This document shows positions 20,629 through 30,586 of a DNA stretch of 64,000 nucleotides, one piece after another; the stretch's first letter is position 1, and the number at the start of each line of letters is the position of its first letter. The notes beneath the pieces were generated by a model. That model was not told the DNA's origin, ran no database searches, and was given only the letters and a program-made list of their open reading frames with translations. This stretch comes from Anastrepha obliqua (taxonomy: Eukaryota > Arthropoda > Insecta > Diptera > Tephritidae), in NCBI RefSeq assembly GCF_027943255.1, contig NC_072897.1, forward strand, positions 25,606,044 through 25,670,043, in the 5' to 3' direction. The translations under genes and the position numbers were made by a program.

Positions 20629-20890
20629 CTATTTGTCTTCTACGGCGCTCTTCTGAGGTATCAATGGTACAAAGGAATCAGTAAAAATGTCAGCTTCATC
20701 TGGATAACTGATTCTAAATTTCTTACAAACATTATGTAAAGCGCAGCATATGTTTATAATTGATGTTACTTTAGCAGGATCGTATCGCATTTTTCGATCA
20801 CTCAGGAGACATCGAAAGCGGCATTTCAATACTCCAATCGTCCGTTCAACAGCGTTTCTAGCTTCGTGCTGTTCTTGTTGAAAATTGATT
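20629..20890 (-). pseudogene. PIF/Harbinger transposase C-terminal remnant
   Basis: Minus-strand reading gives EARNAVERTIGVLKCRFRCL and SIINICCALHNVCKKFRISY, the C-terminal block of HARBI1-like nucleases; R-N-x-V-E-R-x-I-G-V-L-K and the A-L-H-N segment are family hallmarks and the Glu in VERTIG is the last catalytic acid. The frame runs to a stop at 20629. Upstream (20890-21050) the sequence is not recognisable, so the DDE core with the two Asp is missing. Confidence 0.85.
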
Positions 20891-21059
20891 CTCTACTTCC
20901 AGATTCTGCGTGGCGGAAGTGTGTCAATAAATGAGGACTGAGTGAGGACATATAACAAATGATACCCAAATAAATATAGTAGAGTTGTGCTCTCCACATT
21001 GATACATTGATACATTCGCCACATTTGCTCGCTTCGCAAGTGAAAATATACATAGAGAG

Positions 21060-21640
21060 AGAATTCAGCGTTTACTTAACCAAAAATTCAATCTAACCTA
21101 ACCGCTTTAAGCGAGTCAAAAAGTGTTTTTTTCTCTTCACTCTCTACATCTTTCACTACCACTACCTTCTTACTATTCTCGTTGTCAGCTAATTAGTCTG
21201 CCTACACCTGAGGGCAGACTAACCATTTTAGCGTGCTCATTTGTCATTAACATCATAACTGGCTCTATTGACTAACCTTCTCTTTTAGAAAAGATCGCTT
21301 TTAGTACTCCCTCTAAAACTCTTCGCCATTCAGAATTCTTTAAAATTGCCTTTTTCTAGAAGTGGTTATGGTGCCAACGCTCCAATATCAAGAACTTGTG
21401 CTGAATTAATTTAGTCTTCAATGCTTTGGATTTTGATTTCACGCAATCAAGACTGTCTTTGAAAATTGAAATTTGAATACGTCGAGCCAAGGAGCACCAA
21501 GAGATTTGGTCGCTTCTAAAACACTCAGGCTAAAAAGCCCATTGTATTTCAAGCTCTGGAAAGAGGATAGATAGTCAAGGTCGGAAGGAGAAAAGTATCA
21601 GAGAAAGAGATAGGAAAGAGTAGAGACAGAGATAAAGGTA
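21060..21640. other. No gene seen
   Basis: A/T-rich sequence with GAGA-like runs near 21590-21640. No ORF with recognisable similarity; the right end grades into the 3' UTR of the LOA-like element. Confidence 0.5.
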
Positions 21641-21689
21641 GTTAGTCCTGTGAGAATTTTCCAGATTCTTTGGCAAATCTGTAAATATT

Positions 21690-22382
21690 CTCCAGTTTTA
21701 TGGAACGTATATTATTCATTCTCACCACATCGGAACCCAAACTCGTAGCCCTGCTCTAGCAAAGGCAGGACACTCGAAGAGAAAATGTTCAGTGCTATCC
21801 TCCACTAAACAAAACAAGCAAACTGGGTCCTCAATGATTCCAATGGGGGTCATATGTTGACCCCATAGATTGTAATGCTACCATCAACCGAACGTCTTTT
21901 CTTCCAAGTTTTAGAAGAAAGTTCGACACTTTTCTGTTCGGACTTGTCACAAAACATTTTGCAGTTTTGTAGCGTTCTAGATCGGACCATCGCTCTTTAT
22001 GTAAACTCCATACATAATCGCTGATCCGATTCATGATTCCTGCGGAACTGATTCCGATTATTGGTTCTGGCTCTTGTGGGAGAACCGTTGATCCACGATT
22101 GGCAAATTCATCGGCAATTTCATTTCCTTGAACACCGGAGTGTCCTAGAACCCATATAAGTACAAGCCTGTTTTGTCTTGCGACAGAATTGAGCTTCTCC
22201 TTACATTCTTGAACAATCTTTGAGGTTTGCTTCGCGTTTTCCAGGGTCTTTAGTGCCGCCTGACAGTCACTGAAAACTCCTATCTGTTTCCAGCTCCATC
22301 TCTCGATTATCCATTCGGCTACTTTCATTGTTGAAAAATCCTTAATGCGTGATTCACCTTTAGTAAAACATGTGTCTCCCAA
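21690..22382 (-). pseudogene. LOA-like RNase H and C-terminal zinc region
   Basis: KQIGVFSDCQAALKTLENAK (catalytic Asp in FSDCQ), NRLVLIWVLGHSGVQGNEIA (His of LGHSG) and ADEFANRG (last Asp) form the second half of an RNase H fold. After a stop at 21831, another frame reads VCLFCLVEDSTEHFLFECPA, a CxxC...H...C arrangement typical of the C-terminal zinc motif in this superfamily. The first RNase H strand with its Asp is missing between the RT and this frame. Confidence 0.85.
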
Positions 22383-22433
22383 GTCAGCTTCTTATCCAAG
22401 ATTACTCCTAGGTATTTAACTTCATCGGAAAGA

Positions 22434-23257
22434 TCAAGTGTCGCCTTTGAGTGCTGGAAGACTAAATCGATCCGATTTCCATTTTCTCGTAAAGAAGGCT
22501 ATAGTGATTTGGTTCTGATTAACGGAAAGACCTTGTCTCATCCACCAGCCATCGATTTTGTCATAAATTCTCTGCACTTTCGTGCAAAGCCTCCTTCGAG
22601 ATTTATCAGATGTTAGCGCACAGACATCGTCCGCATATGCTTGGACATAAAAACCGAATTCCTGCATCTGCGCTAGTAGAAAGTCTACGACCTAGCACCA
22701 CAGCAGCGGAGAAAGAACAGCCCCTTGGGGACATCCTTGGTTGGCCCTGACGATGATTAGTTCGTCACTGTTCTCACCAGCGGTTAACAGCCTCAACAGA
22801 GAGCATGGAATATATCCACTTTACAAGGGTTTGGTTAACTCCATGTCTATAGGCAGAAGAAAGTGGCATTATCAAAAGCCCCCTCAATATCCACGAACAC
22901 GCCCATTGTGAACTCGTCAGCTTCCAGCCCCGCTTTAGTGTTGCTAACAAGATTGCGTAAGGCTGATTCTCTTGATTTTCCACTCTAGTAAGCGTGTTGA
23001 TTTCTACTAAGTGGACTTCTCGACAATACCTCCACTCGAATATGTTTCTCCACCACTCGTTCTAGACTCTTCAACACGAACGATGTCAAACTGATTGGTC
23101 TAAACCTTTTTGCTAGGGAATAGCTATCTTTTCTTGGTTTCGGAATAAATACTACTCTTATGCGTCGCCATTGGGATGGTATATAACCAAATGCAAGACA
23201 GGCTGTGTAGACCCTTTTCAGAGCCTCAATCAGCCTGTCTCCTCCTTTTTTAAGCAT
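22434..23257 (-). pseudogene. LOA-like reverse transcriptase, three broken frames
   Basis: 23257-22985: AFGYIPSQWRRIRVVFIPKP, KRFRPISLTSFVLKSLERVV and SPLSRNQHAY. 22983-22774: palm with GVFVDIEGAFDN-like sequence in broken frames and RHGVNQTLVKWIYSML. 22667-22434: GFYVQAYADDVCALTSDKSR (motif C intact), GLSVNQNQITIAFFTRK and FSLPALKG. Frame changes fall near 22984 and 22700. Confidence 0.87.
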
Positions 23258-23387
23258 TGCTGGATATATTCAGTGAGGTCCAGGTGACTTAAAGTTCTCA
23301 AAGGAAGACAAGGGAAACCTTTTGTCACTATCCGACTAGCAATATACTAGCTGTACCTAGAGGTTCCACCGTTGCTACTGTTATTGT

Positions 23388-24340
23388 TCATGAGAGAGTT
23401 CTACTATCCCGAAAATGGGTTTCGAGTAGAGGATTAAACGTTTCCGATTTTGAAATGGTGTATGAACCATCAGGTTTTCGAATGGAATCCAGCCTTACTG
23501 AGTTGTCCAAATGAAGGACCTTACAAAGTCTCGCAGTTTCCCTCATTTCTTCCAAGTTACTGCAGAAATTTCTATAGGATTCAAGTTTGGCTTTCCGTAC
23601 TTTTTTCTTATATTCTCTCTGTGTAAGTCGATGATTAGCCCAGTCCTCTTCTGTTTTGGTCTTCAAGGCCTTATTAAGAAGTTTCCTGGACCATACACGA
23701 AGCTTCGACAGTTCAGGGTTCCACCAAGGAACCGCTTTCCCCTGTCTGCTTTGCCTGAGTGGGCACAGTTCCTCAAAGCAATTGATTAAAGTACCTTCTA
23801 ATTTCTTAGTAGCATCTTCAATTATTTCTGCTGATTTGAGTATTTTCAGGTTTGGTAATCGCTCTGTTACAAGCTCACCATACCTGTCCCAGCCCACATT
23901 TCGAGGATTCCTACCGGAAGGTATTGATATTGTGTCAATTTCCAGTCGGAATTCGATAAGACGATGATCAGAAAGAGAGTCCTCTTCCAAAACTCGCCAT
24001 CGGTTGATTTGATTTCCAACCGACCTATTGGTAAGTGTAAAATCAATCACCTCTTGTCTCTTTCTGATAACAAAAGTTGGTTTGTTACCAGTGTTTTGAA
24101 TGACCAAATCGGATGACAGGATAAAATCCAGTAACTTGAGACCTCTAGGGTTGCATTTGCTGCTTTCCCATACAATATTCTGTAGACCTAGACCACAGAT
24201 ACGCCTATGACATACCCATGGTTTTTGTGTTAGTATTATGTGTGGGTTTGTATGCAGTTTTGCATGCCTTCGGCACAGGAGAGCCGTAGACGCTTTGCTA
24301 TGCTGCAGTTTTATCTGCGCTTTGTACTCCACCTTATCCT
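23388..24340 (-). pseudogene. LOA-like endonuclease C-terminus and linker
   Basis: An open 314-codon frame: WESSKCNPRGLKLLDFILSS, KRQEVIDFTLTNRSVGNQIN, LEEDSLSDHRLIEFRLE (terminal SDH of the APE fold), PWWNPELSKLRVWSRKLLNK, KTKTEEDWANHRLTQREYKK and DGSYTISKSETFNPLLETHF. The endonuclease N-terminal half is decayed: the expected GDFN block is absent and the start of the frame is not homologous. Confidence 0.87.
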
Positions 24341-24439
24341 AGACACGAAACTGGATTCGCCCTAGATGTAGGTGAGGACGGCATCCATAGCTGTCAAGAT
24401 AGTCTTGTTGCCCTTTGGACAATAGACCGTCTTGCTTGT

Positions 24440-25140
24440 GGGTATGTATCTCTACCGTCATTGCCTTTGCTGCCATTCTTGCGAATGATTCGCCAGACGT
24501 TGACGGTTGAGGTCCCTTAGCCTTTGCCTTGTCAGGTAAAGGCTTATCTGCCTTGGATTGGGTCGAGGGATTTCCGACTTCCGGCCCTCGACTTTCCTCT
24601 TTTTTGCCTTTCTCCTCTTCCCGGTCGTTGGCACAGACCCAGTTTCGTTACAGGAAGAGGGCAACGTTTCAGAGGTTATCCTTTGTTCTGCCGCGCTTTC
24701 CCGTTTCCATTACAGGTGTCGAAGTTGACGGAGCTTGAGTACTTGCTTTAGCTAATGCTTCGGCTTTCGCTTTCTGTTTTCTGCGCCTACTGTTTCCGTT
24801 GCTGCCTTGCGTATAGACCAGCACCTGTGTTCGAATCTCCAATAACTTCAGTCTTTTTACCAGCACTTACCTAATTGGCACCAGGTTTGACCTTTGTCAA
24901 ATACTTACTCGATACCAGAGATCCATCCGAGTCTACTGACAGATTGTCCGCCATCTCCACATCCTCCACAATTTTTCAGTTGCTTCGTATCGTTTCGACG
25001 ACGGTGTATCGCTCACACCCATTAGGTTCTCCATTGACATAGTTAATGTGCCATTTTTCACCATTAGTAGGGGGCTTCCTCCTGAACCGTGGGTGTCAGT
25101 TCCGGTCATAAGGGGATGTGGGGTTCGGGTCTGCACATTT
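24440..25140 (-). pseudogene. LOA-like ORF1 remnant, basic
   Basis: Short frames on the minus strand are rich in Lys/Arg and Ser/Pro (KRRKAKKRKVEGRKSEIPRP, QGSNGNSRRRKQKAKAEALA). They sit upstream of the endonuclease, where ORF1 should be. No zinc knuckle is seen. Assignment rests on position and composition. Confidence 0.5.
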
Positions 25141-25499
25141 TATGCCCGAGCCGTCGATTGCTCGACGAGAGGATTTCCCAAAATGGGTTACCTCGTGCAG
25201 AAATATCCTTGGTTAGCCTCCACATTAAAGAAATGAAATGCATTTTATACCACCTGCCAGGTTATCGATACGGTAATTTCCGCATACTACTTGGGTGGCC
25301 ACCGATTCCGATTTTTTTTTTTAATTTTTACTTCACTTCAAGCGGTTCGAACACGCCACAGGAAAAAACTTTTTAGCCGCATACACAATTTTCTAGAGAT
25401 AAAAATTTCGGTCTGCTTTTAGTAATATTAGAATTATTATTTTTAAAGAGCTATAGGAAAGTTTTTCAAAAAAAACACACGTAAAATTCAAAAAAATGC

Positions 25500-26300
25500 A
25501 TTAAATTTTTATTTAAATCGATAGTCCAGTCCATATAATTTAATGTTTGAAGATTATTTCATGCAAATGTTGACCGCGACTGCGCTTCAAATGGTCCATC
25601 CGCTTAGTCCAATTTTGGCATACTTTTTCCAGTGTTTCGGCCGGTATCGCACATATAAATGCTTTAATGTTGTCTTCCTATGCATTATTGGAAGCAGGCT
25701 TGTCTGAATAGACATGAGCTTTAACATAGCCTCACAAAAAAAAATCTAAAGGCGTTATATCGCACGATCTGAGTGGCCGATTGACAGGTCCCGTGGCCGA
25801 TTGACGTGAAATAAAATGTTCACCGAACTCGCCTCTCAACAAGTCCATTGTTACGCATGCTGTGTGGCATGTGGCACCTTCTTGCTGAAAGCACATGTCA
25901 TGCAAGTCAAACTCTTGCATTTTGGGCAAAAAAAAAGTCGGATATCATTTCACGGTAGCGCTCACCATTCACAGTTACGTTACGATTCGCAGCATCTTTG
26001 AAGAAGTACGGTCCAATGATACCTCTAGCCCATAAACCGCACCAAAATGTGACCTTTTCTGGATATATTGGTAGCTCTTGCAATTCTCCTGGCTGATCTT
26101 CACTCCAAAATCGACAATTCTGCTTATTTACGTACACATTGATCCAAAAATGAGCTTCGTCGCTGAACACAATTTTTCGATAAAAAAAGTGGATCTTAAA
26201 CTTTCTCAACAGAACACGCATTTCTATAATAAAATTCAATGATTTGCAAGCGTTGTTCGTTTGTAAGACGATTCATGGTTGAATTATAGACCAAACTGCA
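25500..26300 (-). pseudogene. mariner/Tc1-superfamily transposase, second family
   Basis: Minus-strand frames give KIVFSDEAHFWINVYVNKQN (first Asp in FSDEAHF), FWCGLWARGIIGPYFFKDAA, NRNVTVNGERYREMISDFFF, then in another frame DLHDMCFQQEGATCHTACVT (second catalytic position is Glu; the family has QQDGATCHT) and RSCDITPLDFFL (third Asp). A short local duplication of GTGGCCGATTGAC (about 25780-25805) adds residues between the second and third catalytic positions. The C-terminus is decayed to about 25560. Distinct from the 15-kb mariner. Confidence 0.87.
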
Positions 26301-26460
26301 GATGTTTGACAGTGAAACAAACAATGAAACGTGCGTCAGCTGTTTAAACCAACTGTTTAAAAATATAAAAGCTAAAAAATCAACCCTTTATTAATGTTTC
26401 CTCTTATTGCTTAATATTTGTTCTAATTTTCATTTTGATATACATAGTACGTTATGTATG

Positions 26461-26770
26461 GTAAATATATATAATTGGCGCGTACACCCTTTTTGGGTGT
26501 TTGGCCGAGCTCTTCTTCTTATTTCGGGCGTGCGTCTTGATGTTGTTCCACAAATGGAGAGACCTACAGCTGCAAGCCGATTCCGGCAGATATTTTTTAT
26601 GAGGAGCTTTTTCATAGCAGAAATACCCTCGGCGGCTTACCAATGCCTGCCGTGGGGCGACCGCTATTAGAAAAAACTTTTTCTTCTTCTTGGTCTTTCA
26701 CCGAGATTCGAACCTACGTTCTCTCTGAATTCCGAATGGTAGTCACGCACCATCGGCTACGGCGGCCGCC
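26461..26770 (-). repeat. tRNA-derived SINE, minus strand, near full length
   Basis: Reverse complement shows the same SINE as at 5307: GGCCGCCGTAGCCGATGGTG, B-box GGTTCGAATCTCGG, GTGGAACAACATCAAGACGC, and tail GTACGCGCCAATTATATATA. A few bases of the A-box region are missing (CCGATGG instead of CCGAATGGG). Confidence 0.9.
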
Positions 26771-26775
26771 TATGT

Positions 26776-26985
26776 TACGTTTCTATTATTTTATTCTGTT
26801 GTCTGTTTGTGGCGTGCGCTATGATGTTGTTCCACAAATGGAGGGACCACCAATTTTAAGTCGAACGGCAGAACTTTTTCGTGGCAGAAATACACCACAT
26901 TGTCTGCCGAAGGACTGTTTCATGCAAGGAGATTCGAACCTATGCACTTCCGCATGGTAGTCACGCACCTACGGCGGCCGCAACA
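26776..26985 (-). repeat. tRNA-derived SINE, divergent, adjacent tandem copy
   Basis: A second minus-strand copy lies directly 5' of the previous one: GCGGCCGCCGTAGGTGCGTG, TAGGTTCGAATCTCC, GGTCCCTCCATTTGTGGAAC, ACATCATAGCGCACGCCACA. The A-box is deleted and the tail replaced by A/T-rich DNA that joins the neighbouring SINE. Confidence 0.82.
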
Positions 26986-27381
26986 TGCAACTCTTTTCTG
27001 AAAAAAATTTTAATTCCCTTGTGCACAATTGACCACGGGTTTCATATACCAGTTGTCAAGATATATTAATAAGTTCAACTCATGTCATTTCCCTCTCAAA
27101 TGGACATCTCTATTTGCACAGTGCTACCATGCCAGTGTATAGTATTTATTTCTTAACAAAGCTGTTTTGTTTTTTTTAAATGAATATAACATAGTACAAC
27201 AAGAAAGAACGAAACTGTTTTGGTCGTAACATATTTATATTAACCAGTTTATATGTATAACATCGCCAGTAGTTTACACATTTATATTAACCAGTTTATT
27301 ATATGTATAACATGGCTAGTACTAAAATATATAAAAAATGTATTGTAATGTAATTTATATAATTTATATTTGTATTTCAAG
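26986..27381. other. Upstream region of the first visible Wnk exon; short direct repeat
   Basis: A/T-rich DNA containing a direct repeat of about 42 bp (about 27232-27272 and 27279-27322; shared ATTTATATTAACCAGTTTAT). It ends with TTGTATTTCAAG, which I take as the splice acceptor before 27382. No earlier Wnk exon is visible in the window. Confidence 0.55.
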
Positions 27382-29152
27382 GTGTTTTACGACTGAAAGC
27401 GGTTCTAGTGTTAGTAAGAACGTCGATATCCGAAAATCAATCAAAAAAACGCCATTGTTAACATCACAATACATAGCGAATTCTCAATTGAAAGCTTCTT
27501 TAAAAAAGGAAAGTGGCTACCCATTCTGCAGTGAAATCTCTGAAAATGTAGACAATACAAATCAGTATTCAGCACAATATTCATATCATTACCATTGTTA
27601 CGGTCACCAACAGCAACATCTAATACAGAATTCAGAGACTGTTTCTATAAAACCATCAAGTACTTCGTCATCACACTTTTTACATCGCTGGAGGAAAATA
27701 CATAAACCTATACTGCGCTTAGAAAATAAACAGAATATTTTAAATAGGGTTCTACAGGATTTTTTAGGCAGCTCATTAAATACAAATAATGAACAAATTC
27801 AAATCAGTAATTCTAGTAAATCAAGCAGTATTGGGTACAGAAAGAACATAACCGGCAGCAAAAGAGCAGTTACCGGATGCGGCGGCACTGACACCGAATC
27901 TCATATAGCAAAGGAACTTAACAGACAATCGAAAATTTCAATTCCACAAAGTCCAAATCGTCTGGCTTCAACAGTGCAATCGAGTTATTTCAATGGTGCT
28001 TTTTTGAGTGCTACTTCTAAACAAAATTCTAATACATCACCAAGTTCTACGCCATTGTTATCATCGGCATCTATCTCAATCATAGGAAGCTCAACACGTA
28101 AAACTTGCTCTGGCCGGACTGAACAATTTGTTGGTATATCAGATCATTTGCCAATCGATCTTATAAAAACAAAATCGCCATCTACTAATTTTGCCTATTC
28201 TAATTTCAACCAAAGAGATAAAGAGTTTGACAACATATATAACAAAGGAACAGATTACACTACAGAGATTAAAAACCTAGCAGAGGTCGTTATGGATGAT
28301 ACAAAGAAAACAAATGAGACTTTATCAGCTTCCGCTATTCGTCGCGTAGGCACCACTTCATATGAAGATAGTAAAGAAAAATCGACAAAAATCACTCAAA
28401 AATTGGAAGTGAATGTAGATGGGTCGGAGAGAAATTCTTCGTCGGGTATTTTGATGTCATCTTCAGACACCGTTCTTATTACGCCACCAATTTGTACAGC
28501 GGTTCAAAAGTTTTATCCAATGCGTTTCATCAGAAAAAATGTCGAGCAGTCTGCTAAAAATATCAATGCCAATTATCTGGAGTTTGAAACGGAATTTCCG
28601 CGTGACTATGATGATAATATTGAGATGCTTTCACGTGAAGCTGAACATTTGGAGAAACAGTTTCGAACTCCTAGCCGTACTAGCAACTCAGATGTTAAAA
28701 TATCTACGCCAACTAGTTTAGGTGAAATAATCCCTGCTGAGCCGCAAATCTTTAAGGTAAATACTATTGTAACAACGGCTACCGGAAAGCGTGTAGGTTT
28801 CAAAGTTGAAGAAAAAATTGAGGAACATATTGCTGAGAGTAGTATAATTCAAAAGGCTACTTTGAAAAGCGCGGGACGCGCTAGCTTTGAAGATGTAGTA
28901 CCAGTCCCCGTTACAACATCTACAGCAGTCGAAGTGATACCTGCAAGTTCATCCAAAACTACAACTCATACTCAATCAACAATCACAACTACAAAAAGTA
29001 CGCATAAGGATGATGATGATGAACCGGTAGCTATGTCACCTTGCGGACGATTTTTTAAATACGACAAGGAAGTGGGTCGTGGGTCGTTTAAAACTGTTTA
29101 TCGTGGATTGGATACTGAAACTGGAGTAGCTGTTGCATGGTGTGAACTATTG
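27382..29152 (+). CDS. Wnk: WNK kinase, exon a: N-terminal region and start of kinase domain
   Basis: The frame is open from before 27382 to the stop at 29158, but I place the exon between the acceptor TTTCAAG (ends 27381) and the donor TTG/GTATAAAT (GT at 29153). The first 550 or so codons are low-complexity Ser/Thr-rich sequence without a known fold. The last 43 codons begin the kinase domain: [20 protein letters not shown] has the Gly-rich loop with the WNK-specific lysine (GSFKT), and VAWCELL has Cys where ordinary kinases have the catalytic lysine. The true start codon is upstream or in another exon; no ATG in this exon has a convincing context. Confidence 0.9.
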
Positions 29153-30357
29153 GTATAAATATTTATTGCATGATGCATCAATTGTATAACTATACTACTA
29201 TACACCAGGAGTGACATTTGTTTTTTTTAACTATTATGCCGATGTCTATGCATTTTTATGGTAACAAAACCTAATACAATATTTTACTTCTCTTCCGCAA
29301 TTCCTTATTGAACAGAGTTGTATATTTTGAAAATAATTCCTACTCTGCGTTGATACATTTATCGGTTATTTAAACCAGGCCAACAGTAAAGTGATAAAGG
29401 AGAGTTCTCAAAACGTGTTCAACACGATTCAAGAATCGGCCTACATTTTTTTTCTAAGATTGAGAAAAGTAGTACTTTAAGTATAAAAGAATAAAAGAAA
29501 CATCAATGAATAGTTCAGTTATTCTAATTTTACCGGAAAATTCCTTGGTCTTTTTGAGTCGACGGTTTCTACGTCTTCGAGAGTCATAGGCGTTAATAAT
29601 ATTTGTGATTTGCATTTTGTAAAGCACTTTTCTATCAAAAATCGTAAATTAATACCAAGAACGCAATTTGTATAAGAAGCTACAACACGTCGCTACCCAG
29701 CATGAAACAGGGATGGTTGTAGATTCATCACGTGCTTTCACCAGGCCGAGAAGTTTAACGAATTCAGCTTTTTTCACTTTTGCTAGTTCAAGCAAAATAA
29801 AACTCGAAAACGGTTTCAGTTTTGCTCTGAAGTTTTAGTTTGTCACTGTATCTCTACGTGACGTTTGTATGCATGAACAAGCTTTATTACAAAAAAATAA
29901 AAACAGTCTTCTATGACGGGCTGTATTTACATATGTATATATACACCTTTGAGCAAAACTGTATGTTTATTAACAACTTTCCCTTTCCCTTCAAATGCAT
30001 GTTATTCAATGTCGATCCTAAAGATGATTTAAAAGAAATAAACTTGAAGTGGAAAATTTAAAAAGCAATCACGTGAAATCGTAGATTTCAGCTGGTCGAA
30101 ATTCTATCACTCGCCATCGTAATAAATAAATAAATGCGCGCTAAAATCGTATTTAAAAGTATACCAGAAGTTTTAGTTCGCTTTCAGTGGGTCTTCATCT
30201 GTGTAGCATTTCATTTATTTGGTTATCGAAATATAACAAAGTAATTATTTGAATATATAAGTAACTTAACTAATGTAAAAATTATGGTGCGTAGTAGTTT
30301 ACACACTCTTTCCAACAATGAAAAGAATATGTTTTTAAGCTATGTTTTATTCATTAG
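29153..30357 (+). other. Wnk intron between exons a and b
   Basis: 1,205-bp A/T-rich intron; no transposon recognised. It splits the kinase domain between β3 and αC. Acceptor TTCATTAG/GAT at 30356-30357. Confidence 0.85.
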
Positions 30358-30530
30358 GATAAACAAGTCAAAAAGAGCGAACGCATGCGGTTCCGTGAGG
30401 AGGCAGACATGCTAAAGAAATTGCAGCATCCAAATATAGTACGCTTTTACACTTACTGGGAAAATTCAGTTTCTCGAAAAAAGAACATTGTTCTAGTCAC
30501 AGAATTAATGCTATCAGGAACGTTAAAATC
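30358..30530 (+). CDS. Wnk: WNK kinase, exon b: αC helix and hinge region
   Basis: 173 bp coding for [35 protein letters not shown], then [30 protein letters not shown] contains the αC glutamate, [10 protein letters not shown] is near-invariant in WNKs, and [10 protein letters not shown] is the hinge. The exon ends in phase 2 before GTAAGC; a 56-bp intron (30531-30586, acceptor ATACAG) follows. The joined frames are consistent. Confidence 0.93.
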
Positions 30531-30586
30531 GTAAGCAATAAACATATAACATTTATTTCTAATACCTGAAATATATTTTCATACAG

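Larger units (their letters stand above)
21640..25300 (-). mobile_element. LOA/I-like non-LTR retrotransposon, minus strand
   Basis: Order on the minus strand: ORF1 remnants (about 24440-25140), endonuclease (23400-24340), RT (22434-23257), RNase H (21831-22382) and a Cys-rich tail (about 21690-21830). It is related to the plus-strand element at 8.1-11.0 kb but retains ORF1 and the RT fingers. Frameshifts or stops lie at nearly every domain boundary. Both ends are estimates; no target duplication was identified. Confidence 0.82.

Noticed and set aside
27338..27381. ATG at 27338 as the start of Wnk
   Set aside because: It would add an implausible hydrophobic [14 protein letters not shown] stretch directly before a good splice acceptor; more likely intron.
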